A DNA stretch of 10,759 bases from Paracoccaceae bacterium (GTDB lineage: Bacteria > Pseudomonadota > Alphaproteobacteria > Rhodobacterales > Rhodobacteraceae). Positions 1 to 6,268 of the stretch are shown here, in pieces. Made by a program: the position numbers and the translations under genes. The notes beneath the pieces were generated by a model. That model was not told where the DNA came from. It made no database searches and saw only the letters and a list, made by a program, of their open reading frames with translations. Every line of letters starts with the position of its first letter. Position 1 is the first letter of the stretch. The stretch lies in assembly GCA_023263735.1 (NCBI GenBank), contig JALQUQ010000070.1, forward strand, positions 1-10,759, in the 5' to 3' direction.

Positions 1-1210
1 TGCCATAGCCGGGCTTGCCATCTTGAACCATTTTGGCAGCTTTCAGGCACAACTCCTTGAACGCGCCTATCTTTTTCGGATTGGCACCTTCCATCTGCTC
101 CAGTTGCATCCGGTGGTCAAAGGCAAAGACCCGCATGGTGGACCAGTCATCCACCCGGTTGGTCGACCAATGGATCTGCTCCAGCGGGATGTCGTGGCGC
201 AGCGCCTTGGTCACGATGCCGCGGTTGAAGAAGAACTGAAGCTCTTCCCACGACGGATAGGCGGGCGCGCAGCCATGGCGGCTGACGGCAAAGGCGCCGC
301 AGGCATTGGCGTATTTCAGCGCGACAGGCCAAGGCTCGTTATCCAGCCAGCCTTTCAAAAGGCCCGACATGAACCCGTCGCCCGCGCCCAGAACGTTGAA
401 AACCTCGATGGGGAAGCCGGGACCGGCCTCGCCTTCATCCAGCGTATCGGGAACGGCACCGGTAAAGGCCACAGCCCCCATCGGCCCGCGTTTGCAGACC
501 AGCGTCGCGTCAGACACCTTGCGCACATTGCGCAGCGCCTCGATCGTGTTGGTCGAGCCGCCCGCGATGTGAAACTCTTCCTCGGTCCCCACGATCAGGT
601 CAAAGAAATGCAGGGTCGATTGCAGCTTGGCCGTCACTTGCGCCGATTCAATGAACCGGTTTTCCCCATCGCCATGGCCCGAAAGGCCCCACAGATTGGG
701 GCGGTAGTCGATATCCAGCGCGGTTTGCGCGCCGTTTTCACGGGCCAGTTTCAGCGCCTTCAAAACGGCGGCTTCGGTGCGGGGATGCGACAGATGCGTG
801 CCGGTGGCCACAATCGCGCGGGCCCGGCCGATAAAGGCCGGGTCCACGTCGTCTTCGCACAGCGCCATATCGGCGCAGTTTTCCCGGTAGAAAATCAGCG
901 GGAACCGATGCTCATCGCGAATGCCCAACAGAACCAGCGCGGTCAGACGTTCCTTGTCGGTGATCACGCCATCGACATTCACGCCTTCGCGGGCCAGTTG
1001 CTCGCGGATAAAGCGGCCCATGTGTTCGTCGCCGACACGGGTCAAGAGGGCGGATTTCAGGCCCAGCCGCGCGGTGCCCACTGACATGTTGGTGGGGCTG
1101 CCACCAACATATTTCTGAAACGATGCCATGTCTTCCAACCGGCCGCCCACTTGCGCGCCGTAAAGGTCGACCGAGCTGCGGCCAATCGTGATGAGATCGA
1201 GGTCTTTCAT
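1..1210 (-). CDS. iolC: 5-dehydro-2-deoxygluconokinase with C-terminal DUF2090 domain, 3' end cut by window edge
   Basis: IolC phosphorylates 5-dehydro-2-deoxy-D-gluconate in cytoplasmic myo-inositol breakdown. I translated 403 codons by hand from the ATG at 1210 (MKDLDLITIGRSSVDLYG); no stop is reached before the edge. Residues 1 to about 325 are a PfkB/ribokinase-fold kinase, with the sugar-site motif GGSPTN at 36-41 and the nucleotide-site signature GAGDGF at 275-280, where D278 is the expected catalytic base. From about residue 355 the chain continues into VFAFDHRMQLEQ, the start of a DUF2090 (aldolase-like TIM barrel) domain. This matches the longer, fused IolC of many proteobacteria, about 630 residues, rather than the kinase-only Bacillus form, so roughly a third of the protein lies outside. 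The ATG shares one base with the iolG stop (TGATG), and GAGG about 7 bases upstream can serve as ribosome site, so translation is probably coupled. The kinase call is firm; exact substrate rests on family and the iolG neighbour. Confidence 0.9.
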   Translation of the reverse strand, partial: MKDLDLITIGRSSVDLYGAQVGGRLEDMASFQKYVGGSPTNMSVGTARLGLKSALLTRVGDEHMGRFIREQLAREGVNVDGVITDKERLTALVLLGIRDEHRFPLIFYRENCADMALCEDDVDPAFIGRARAIVATGTHLSHPRTEAAVLKALKLARENGAQTALDIDYRPNLWGLSGHGDGENRFIESAQVTAKLQSTLHFFDLIVGTEEEFHIAGGSTNTIEALRNVRKVSDATLVCKRGPMGAVAFTGAVPDTLDEGEAGPGFPIEVFNVLGAGDGFMSGLLKGWLDNEPWPVALKYANACGAFAVSRHGCAPAYPSWEELQFFFNRGIVTKALRHDIPLEQIHWSTNRVDDWSTMRVFAFDHRMQLEQMEGANPKKIGAFKELCLKAAKMVQDGKPGYG

Positions 1211-2211
1211 CACAGAACCTCGGACACCTTGACGACGCGGCCTTCCTTGACCGATTTCAGAGCGGCTTCGGCAAGGGCCAAGGCCAGCAGACCGTCTTGG
1301 GTGGTGGTGGGCGTTTCGGTGCCGGTGTTGACCGCATCGATAAAGGCCGCGATTTCATTGGCATAGGCGGCCACATAGCGGGTCATGAAGAAGTTCAGCA
1401 GCGGGGCCGAACGGTAGCCGTCTTTGTCGGCCACAACCACGCGGTTCTCGGTGGTGTTTTCCGCATAGGCCATGCCTTTCGAGCCCAGCACCTCGATCCG
1501 CTGGTCATAGCCATAGGTGGCGCGGCGGGTGTTGGTGATCACGGCCTGCTTGCCGGTTGCGGTGCGCAGGATGACGTTGACGCTGTCGTAATCGCCCAAC
1601 TCGCCGATCTTGGCATCGGTCAGAACCGACGCCATGGCCGAAACAGTCTCCACCTCTTCGCCCAACAGCCAGCGCGCCATGTCGAAATCGTGGATCGTCA
1701 TGTCGCGGAAAATGCCGCCCGAGCGGGTGATGTAATCGGCGGGCGGGGCGCCCGGATCGCGGCTGGTGATGGTGACCATTTCCACATCGCCCACATCGAC
1801 GCGCTCGATCGCGGCTTTCACGCCCATGAAATCGGGGTCAAAGCGGCGGTTGAACCCGACCATGACCTTGCCCTTATTGGCGGCCACGGCCTTCAGGCAG
1901 GCCTGAACGCGGGCCAAGGACAGATCGACCGGTTTTTCACAGAACACGGCCTTGCCGACCTTGGTGAACCGCTCGATCAGATCGGCATGGGTGTCGGTCG
2001 GGGTGCAGATCACCACGGCATCGACATCGGCCGAGGCTTCGATCTGGTCGATGGTGCGCACGTCACAGCCATAGGTGTCCTTGATCTTTTCCGCGGCCGC
2101 CGCCACCGGATCGGCGATGGCCACCAGTTTTGCGCCCGGGATCGACCCGACGGCGCGGGCGTGGACTTGGCCAATGCGGCCCGCACCAAGGATGGCAAAT
2201 TTCAAGGTCAT
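1210..2211 (-). CDS. iolG: Inositol 2-dehydrogenase (Gfo/Idh/MocA family)
   Basis: IolG oxidises myo-inositol to scyllo-inosose with NAD+, the first step of inositol catabolism in the cytoplasm. The 333-residue protein matches the usual family length of about 330-345. A Rossmann fold opens it, with GAGRIG at 9-14 and an acidic D34 at the end of strand 2, which favours NAD. The family EKP motif is at 92-94 with catalytic K93, and the second catalytic pair is D170 and H174 in RDMTIHDFD, matching the Lys-Asp-His triad of the family. I chose the ATG at 2211 because the Rossmann strand starts directly after it. The frame stays open to a possible start at 2247, but the extra 12 residues look like leader sequence. 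The ribosome site is weak (an AAGAGA-like stretch). A 670-base gap precedes it and iolC follows with one base of overlap. A related sugar or inositol isomer could be the true substrate; the iolC partner makes inositol most likely. Confidence 0.87.
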   Translation of the reverse strand: MTLKFAILGAGRIGQVHARAVGSIPGAKLVAIADPVAAAAEKIKDTYGCDVRTIDQIEASADVDAVVICTPTDTHADLIERFTKVGKAVFCEKPVDLSLARVQACLKAVAANKGKVMVGFNRRFDPDFMGVKAAIERVDVGDVEMVTITSRDPGAPPADYITRSGGIFRDMTIHDFDMARWLLGEEVETVSAMASVLTDAKIGELGDYDSVNVILRTATGKQAVITNTRRATYGYDQRIEVLGSKGMAYAENTTENRVVVADKDGYRSAPLLNFFMTRYVAAYANEIAAFIDAVNTGTETPTTTQDGLLALALAEAALKSVKEGRVVKVSEVL

Positions 2212-2457
2212 GGTCTTTGTCTCTTTCTGATGGTGCCCATGGGGCAAGGGGCTGGTGGCAAGCGGGGGCTGGCCAAAGGTCGGAAATCAGGATCGGATCG
2301 GGGTGGGCCGGCATTTGGCGAAAGCGATGGATCGGCTCCGCAGGGGCGATCGGGCCGGGCAGGTCAGGGCCCGCGCCGCAAAACTTTCCCATCGTCCGGC
2401 GGTCACGTCGTCCTTCCTCCCTAAGTGCCATAGTCCAAAACGTGGCCTTGTCGTGGG

Positions 2458-2478
2458 CCCGTTGGCACCGCCAACGGG
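2458..2478. promoter_or_regulatory. 21-base perfect inverted repeat upstream of iolG
   Basis: The arms CCCGTTGGC (2458-2466) and GCCAACGGG (2470-2478) are perfectly complementary around a 3-base centre. The repeat lies about 250 bases upstream of the iolG start. Neither strand shows a T-run directly after it, so it is not an obvious intrinsic terminator. It could be an operator for a dimeric repressor of the inositol genes or a hairpin in the mRNA leader. The sequence shows only the symmetry; the role is inference. Confidence 0.45.
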
Positions 2479-2551
2479 TCGTCAAGGGGCACAAAACATG
2501 GCGGCGAACCTGCGCAGTTTCGGTCTTAACGTCAATATTCTGGCCGATACT

Positions 2552-2602
2552 TTGCATCAGTTCTGACGAAAGATCGACAAATTCCTTGATGCAATTTCAT
2601 CA
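2552..2602. promoter_or_regulatory. Palindrome TGATGCAATTTCATCA with a second inverted half-copy
   Basis: At 2587-2602 the 16-base sequence TGATGCAATTTCATCA reads as TGATG-N-AATT-N-CATCA, with 14 of 16 positions symmetrical. A further copy of its left portion in inverted orientation, TTGCATCA, sits at 2552-2559 and matches TGATGCAA at 2587-2594 exactly. Symmetry, A/T-rich context and position between the two operons fit a transcription-factor site controlling iolG. The binding protein cannot be named from the sequence: I did not find the GGAA-N6-TTCC pattern I associate with rhizobial IolR in this gap. Confidence 0.35.
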
Positions 2603-2839
2603 TTTTGGGGAGAAAGGGCGCGCGATCCTGAGGCACGAGGGGGCGAAAGGCCCGGGTGTCAATGGCGGTCTTGCGTTAAGATGCGTGAAAATGTATATAA
2701 ATCAGTGATTTGTTGTGGTTTCTTCAGGTGATTTCTGCGCCTGGCCATCTTTGGTCATTGCCCCCATTCTGTCGCGCGGCCAAATCTGTCTGCGGGGGGG
2801 ATCGGGGTGTCCCTGATGGTTTTTTGATGAAAGGCCATC

Positions 2840-2875
2840 AAAAAGCCGCGCCCCCGTGCCAAAGCCGGGGGCGCG
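2840..2875 (-). terminator. Rho-independent terminator of the uronate operon
   Basis: On the minus strand, 6 bases after the uxuA stop codon, a perfect 10-base-pair GC-only stem (arms at 2866-2875 and 2847-2856, CGCGCCCCCG/CGGGGGCGCG) with a 9-base loop is followed by GC and a run of five T (2840-2844). This is a classical intrinsic terminator closing the uxuA end. The T-run also forms one arm of a second, A/T-rich hairpin further on (TTTTTGATG at 2821-2829 pairing with CATCAAAAA at 2836-2844), which may help or compete. Confidence 0.88.
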
Positions 2876-2881
2876 CCTCAG

Positions 2882-4036
2882 TCAGCGGTGTTGCAAACCG
2901 GCGATCACGCCGCGCAATTCGGCCAGCCCGCGCAGGCGGCCCACCAGCGGATAGCCCGGATGGGTGCCGCGACCGATGTCATCCAACAATTCGTGGCCAT
3001 GATCGGGGCGCAGTGGAATGGCGCGGCCCGTTGCGGCCTCTTCGTCCAGAAAAGCCGCGATAACGGCGGGCATATTGGTGTCGCCCTCCAGATGCGCCGC
3101 CTCTTCAAAGCTGCCATCGGGGTCTTTGCGCACGTTGCGCAGATGGGCAAAATGGGTGCGATGGGCGAACCGCCGCGCCATGGCCGGCAGATCATTGGCC
3201 GGATTTGCCCCCAAAGACCCGGTGCAAAAGGTCAGCCCATTGGCCGGGCTGTCTACGGCCTTCAGGATAAAGTCGATGTCCTCGGCATCCGAGACGATCC
3301 GGGGCAGGCCTAGAATATCGCGCGGCGGATCGTCGGGATGGACGCAGAGCTTGACGCCCAGATCCTCGGCTGCGGGCACCACCTCTTGCAGAAAGCGGCG
3401 GTAATTGGCGCGCAGATCCTCCTGACCCAGCCCCGCATAACCCCTAAGGGCCGTTTTCAGCCCGGCGATGTCATAGCGGTCATAGGCCCCGGGCAACCCC
3501 GACATGATCGAATGCAACAGGGTCTGTTTGTCGTCTTCGGTCGCCTGCTGGTGCCAGATGGCGGCTTTTTGCAGCGCGACGGGGGTGTACTCGGCCTCTG
3601 CCTCGGCCCGGCCCAACATATACAGCTCGAACGCCGCCATCTTGGCGGCCTCGAACCGCAGGCAGGTGCCGCCGCGCGCCACCGGGGCCGCCAGATCGGT
3701 GCGGGTCCAGTCCAGCAGCGGCATGAAGTTGTAGCAGATCGTCGTCACCCCATTGGCCGCCAGATTGGCCATGGATTGGCGGTAATTTGCGAAAAGCTGC
3801 GACAGGTCGCCCTCGCCGCGTTTGATCCGTTCGTGAATGGGCAGGCTTTCCACCACCACCCAATCAAACCCGGCCGCCCGGATTTCCGCATTGCGCGCGG
3901 CGATCACCTCTTGGGGCCAGACCTCGCCATAGGCGATTTCGTGCAAGGCGGTCACGATCCCCGTGGCACCCGTCTGGGCGATCTGGGGCAGGGTGATCTT
4001 GTCAAACGGGCCGTACCAGCGCCAGCTTTCGATCAT
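2882..4036 (-). CDS. uxuA: D-mannonate dehydratase
   Basis: UxuA removes water from D-mannonate to give 2-keto-3-deoxy-D-gluconate, the last step of the glucuronate branch, using a divalent metal in a TIM barrel. The 384 residues are close to the 394 of the E. coli enzyme. The N-terminus MIESWRWYGPFDKITL is typical. Metal and active-site segments appear in the expected order: CVHPDDPP at 230-237 (H232), FCTGSLG at 270-276 (C271), HFAHLRNV at 295-302 (H298) and RPDHGH at 343-348 (D345, H346), matching the His-Cys-His-Asp ligand set known for ManD/UxuA structures. The ATG overlaps the uxuB stop by four bases (ATGA), with GGAG about 9 bases upstream inside uxuB, so it is the distal, translationally coupled gene of the operon. 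A terminator follows at once. No missing residue or frameshift is seen. Confidence 0.95.
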   Translation of the reverse strand: MIESWRWYGPFDKITLPQIAQTGATGIVTALHEIAYGEVWPQEVIAARNAEIRAAGFDWVVVESLPIHERIKRGEGDLSQLFANYRQSMANLAANGVTTICYNFMPLLDWTRTDLAAPVARGGTCLRFEAAKMAAFELYMLGRAEAEAEYTPVALQKAAIWHQQATEDDKQTLLHSIMSGLPGAYDRYDIAGLKTALRGYAGLGQEDLRANYRRFLQEVVPAAEDLGVKLCVHPDDPPRDILGLPRIVSDAEDIDFILKAVDSPANGLTFCTGSLGANPANDLPAMARRFAHRTHFAHLRNVRKDPDGSFEEAAHLEGDTNMPAVIAAFLDEEAATGRAIPLRPDHGHELLDDIGRGTHPGYPLVGRLRGLAELRGVIAGLQHR

Positions 4037-5460
4037 AGAAGGGTCTCCATCGCGCGCCGCGCGCCATTCGCTTTCAACAATTCATAGGCCCGGGCCACCG
4101 GGTCGGCCAACCGGGCTGCCAGATCCTGCGGAAAGACTTGGGAAAGCGCAAGCAGCGCTGCCACGGGCCGCGCCGACGTGGCCGCCTCTTTCAGGATCGG
4201 GGCTAGGGGGTCTTTGACCTCGATCGGGCGTCCGTCCAGATCGGTGCCCGAGACATAGACCATCCACGCCGCCACGGCGAGGGTCAGCCCCGGGCAGGGG
4301 CGCCCAGCCTGTAGATTGGTGTCAAGCGTGCCCAGAATGCGCTGCGGCAGTTTCTGGCTGCCATCCATGGCGATCTGCCAGGTTCGGTGGCGAATGGCGG
4401 GATTGGCGTAGCGCGCGTGCAATTCGGCGGCATAGGCGTGCAAATCCACGCCCGGCGGCGGGGTCAGGGCCGGGATGATCTCGGCCTGCCACAGGTGGCG
4501 CACGGTCTGCTCCAGCACCGGATCGGCCATGCAATCGGCAATGGTTTCATGCCCCGAAAGATAGCCCAGATAGGCCAGAGAGGAATGCGTGCCGTTCAGC
4601 ATCCGCAGTTTCATATGTTCGTATTCGGTGACGTCTTGCACCAATTGCACGCCCACCGCCCCCAGATCGGGGCGCAGGCCATCGACGAAATCATCCTCCA
4701 CCACCCATTGCCGGAACGGCTCATGCATCACCGGGGCCGCGTCATGGGCCCCGATGGCCTCTGCGACCTCCAGAATATCCTCGGGCTTGGTCGCGGGCAC
4801 GATCCGGTCCACCATCGTGGCGGGAAAACGCCCCTCAGTTTCGATCCAGCGCGCAAGCGTGGGGTCGATCTGATGGGCCAAGTCCAGCACGACCCCCCGC
4901 ACGACCCTGCCGTTGTTGGGAAGGTTGTCGCAGGTCATGACGGTAAAGGGGCGCAGACCCGCGCGACGGCGCAGATCAAGGGCGCGCACCAGCATTCCCG
5001 GCGCACTGATCGGCAGAGCCGCCGTCAGATCATGCCGGATGTCGGGGTGGTTGAGGTTGAGCCGCCCCGTCGCCGGTTCATGGCAATAGCCCTTTTCGGT
5101 GACGGTCAGCGAGACGATGCGGATCTCTGGCGCAGCCATGGCGCGCAGAACGGCCTCCGGGTCCTCGCGGGCCACAAGCACCTCGCGCAGGATCTGAACA
5201 TGGCGCGCCTTGCGCCCCTCAGGGCCCATTTCCATCGCCGTATAGGTGCCACCCTGCGGTGCCAGATGGTCGCGCATGGTTGGCGATTGCAAGGAGACGC
5301 CCAAGATCCCCCAATCCCCCCCCGAGGCGGCCACAGCCTCTTCGATATAGATCGCACCATGCGCCCGGAAAAAGGCCCCAAGGCCCAGATGCACGATGCC
5401 CACAGCCGGGGCCGGGCGGGTTCGGGTCAGGCGAGCGGGGGAAGTCTGCGACAGGGTCAT
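4033..5460 (-). CDS. uxuB: D-mannonate oxidoreductase (fructuronate reductase), polyol/long-chain mannitol dehydrogenase family
   Basis: UxuB reduces D-fructuronate to D-mannonate with NADH, linking UxaC to UxuA. The 475-residue chain has an N-terminal Rossmann domain with the nucleotide loop GIVHLGLGAFFRAH (21-34), then TVTEKGY (119-125), TCDNLPNNG (176-184), the segment FPATMVDRIVPAT (212-224) and VVEDDF (253-258). The catalytic segment is KLRMLNGTHSSL, giving K284, N289 and H292, equivalent to the Lys-Asn-His set of mannitol 2-dehydrogenase. I start it at the ATG at 5460, preceded by AAAGGAC about 10 bases upstream; the frame continues to a TTG at 5508, but that lies inside a stem-loop and adds an unlike leader. 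It overlaps uxuA by four bases. By sequence alone a mannitol or arabinitol dehydrogenase is possible, since the family is shared; the position between kduD and uxuA makes fructuronate reductase much more likely. Confidence 0.92.
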   Translation of the reverse strand: MTLSQTSPARLTRTRPAPAVGIVHLGLGAFFRAHGAIYIEEAVAASGGDWGILGVSLQSPTMRDHLAPQGGTYTAMEMGPEGRKARHVQILREVLVAREDPEAVLRAMAAPEIRIVSLTVTEKGYCHEPATGRLNLNHPDIRHDLTAALPISAPGMLVRALDLRRRAGLRPFTVMTCDNLPNNGRVVRGVVLDLAHQIDPTLARWIETEGRFPATMVDRIVPATKPEDILEVAEAIGAHDAAPVMHEPFRQWVVEDDFVDGLRPDLGAVGVQLVQDVTEYEHMKLRMLNGTHSSLAYLGYLSGHETIADCMADPVLEQTVRHLWQAEIIPALTPPPGVDLHAYAAELHARYANPAIRHRTWQIAMDGSQKLPQRILGTLDTNLQAGRPCPGLTLAVAAWMVYVSGTDLDGRPIEVKDPLAPILKEAATSARPVAALLALSQVFPQDLAARLADPVARAYELLKANGARRAMETLL

Positions 5461-5480
5461 GCGATCGGTGTCCTTTTGGG

Positions 5481-5550
5481 CAATTTTCTTGAAAGAAGAA
5501 AATTGCAAATTTCTTGGTCAAGAAATTTGGTGGCCCGGTTTATCGGGCCA
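5481..5550. repeat. Array of three adjacent stem-loops between kduD and uxuB
   Basis: Three perfect inverted repeats abut one another. In transcript order they are: TGGCCCG/CGGGCCA (arms 5544-5550 and 5531-5537, 6-base loop) spanning the kduD TAA stop; CAAATTTCTTG/CAAGAAATTTG (arms 5519-5529 and 5506-5516, 2-base centre); and CAATTTTCTT/AAGAAAATTG (arms 5496-5505 and 5481-5490, 5-base loop). The second and third are A/T-rich in a GC-rich genome, are similar in sequence, and lie directly end to end, so arms of one could pair with arms of the other. There is no long T-run after the GC stem. Possible roles are an mRNA processing or stabilising element that sets uxuBA level, a weak attenuator, or DNA-binding sites (the centre TTGGTCAA could suit a GntR-type regulator). 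The symmetry is certain; the role is inference. Confidence 0.75.
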
Positions 5551-6268
5551 GCCATCCGCCGTCTACATTCAGAATGGTGCCGTGGATATAGTGCGCGGCG
5601 GGCGAGGCCAGAAACACCGCCGCTTCGGCGATATCCTCGGCCCGGCCCCAGCGGCCCGCCGGGATGCGGGCCAGAATTTCGGCGCTGCGTTTGGGGTCGG
5701 CGCGCAGGGCTTCGGTGTTGTTCGTCTCGATATACCCCGGCGCGATGGCATTCACATTGATGCCCTTGGCCGCCCATTCATTGGCCAAAAGCTTGGTGAT
5801 CCCCGCGACGCCATGTTTCGAGGCCGTATAGGAGGGCACGCGAATTCCGCCCTGAAACGACAAGAGCGAGGCGATGTTGACGATCTTGCCGCCGCGACCA
5901 TGCGCCAGTGCTGCTTTGGCAAAGGCCTGACAGGTGAAAAACACCGCCTTCAGGTTGACGTCGATCACGTCGTCCCAATCGGTCTCGGTGAATTCGGTGC
6001 TGTCCTGCCGACGGATGATCCCGGCATTGTTGACCAGAATATCGATGCGGCGGTCGGCAAAGACATCGCGCGCCGCCATCGGATCGGCAAAATCAAGCTT
6101 CAGGCTTTCGCCCCCGGTCAGGGCGGTCGTCGCGGCACAATCAGATCGCCCGGCCGCGATCACCCGCGCCCCGGCCCGGGCGAGGGAAATCGCGATGGCC
6201 TGACCGATCCCGGTATTGGCCCCGGTGACCAAGGCCGTTTGTCCCGAAAGGGAAAAGGGCGTGGTCAC
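5540..6268 (-). CDS. kduD: 2-dehydro-3-deoxy-D-gluconate 5-dehydrogenase (short-chain dehydrogenase)
   Basis: KduD reduces 2,5-diketo-3-deoxygluconate, made by KduI, to 2-keto-3-deoxygluconate (EC 1.1.1.127). The 242 residues form one classical short-chain dehydrogenase domain: TGANTGIG at 15-22, NNAG at 80-83, and the catalytic S133, Y146 and K150 in a segment containing SFQGGIRVPSYTASK, which is very characteristic of KduD. The end, VDGGWLAR, also matches the family. E. coli KduD is 253 residues, so this one is slightly short in the loop after strand 2 (about residues 40-60). The start is a GTG at 6268 overlapping the kduI stop by four bases (GTGA), with GGGGGA about 6 bases upstream. It follows kduI, its pathway partner, and is followed by a 79-base gap with hairpins. 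A general 3-oxoacyl reductase is excluded by the strong family-specific segments. Confidence 0.93.
   Translation of the reverse strand: MTTPFSLSGQTALVTGANTGIGQAIAISLARAGARVIAAGRSDCAATTALTGGESLKLDFADPMAARDVFADRRIDILVNNAGIIRRQDSTEFTETDWDDVIDVNLKAVFFTCQAFAKAALAHGRGGKIVNIASLLSFQGGIRVPSYTASKHGVAGITKLLANEWAAKGINVNAIAPGYIETNNTEALRADPKRSAEILARIPAGRWGRAEDIAEAAVFLASPAAHYIHGTILNVDGGWLAR

Larger units (their letters stand above)
2212..2881. other. 670-base intergenic region upstream of iolG
   Basis: I found no convincing gene here. The right end holds the terminator of the uronate operon. The part nearest iolG (2221-2400) is GC-rich, while 2500-2760 is visibly richer in A/T and is where I would expect the iolG promoter and operators. 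On the minus strand there is a consensus -35-like TTGACA at 2657-2662 and TTGACG at 2530-2535, but neither has a clear -10 hexamer at the right distance, so no promoter is called. Palindromes are listed separately. An unusually purine-rich ribosome-site-like run (minus strand AGGGAGGAAGG, within 2410-2422) precedes a short GTG frame at 2287-2406. If the promoter lies in the A/T-rich part, the iolG mRNA leader would be about 200-450 bases. No regulator gene is encoded in the gap. Confidence 0.6.

Noticed and set aside
23..1084. Long plus-strand open frame
   Set aside because: It lies antisense to iolC, whose translation shows clear kinase motifs. The plus-strand product is rich in Arg, Gly and His with no recognisable domain, as expected for a mirror frame in GC-rich DNA.
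1297..2424. Plus-strand open frame of 375 codons over iolG
   Set aside because: It is antisense to a well-supported dehydrogenase and low in complexity (Gly, Arg, His, Asp); no family resemblance.
2458..2478. The 21-base palindrome as a rho-independent terminator
   Set aside because: No T-run follows on either strand.
2063..2557. Minus-strand frame overlapping the iolG start in another register
   Set aside because: It shares most of its length with iolG coding sequence in a different frame; its product has no recognisable motif and the iolG frame is clearly the real one.
4033..5460. Mannitol 2-dehydrogenase as identity of the uxuB gene
   Set aside because: The family is shared and sequence alone does not exclude it, but the four-base overlap with uxuA and position after kduID favour fructuronate reductase.
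5461..5508. Longer uxuB starting at the TTG at 5508
   Set aside because: The start would sit inside the palindrome array, and the extra 16 residues do not resemble the family; the ATG at 5460 has its own ribosome site.
4387..5760. Plus-strand open frame of 457 codons
   Set aside because: It is antisense to uxuB and kduD, both with full catalytic motif sets; the product is Arg/His/Gly rich.
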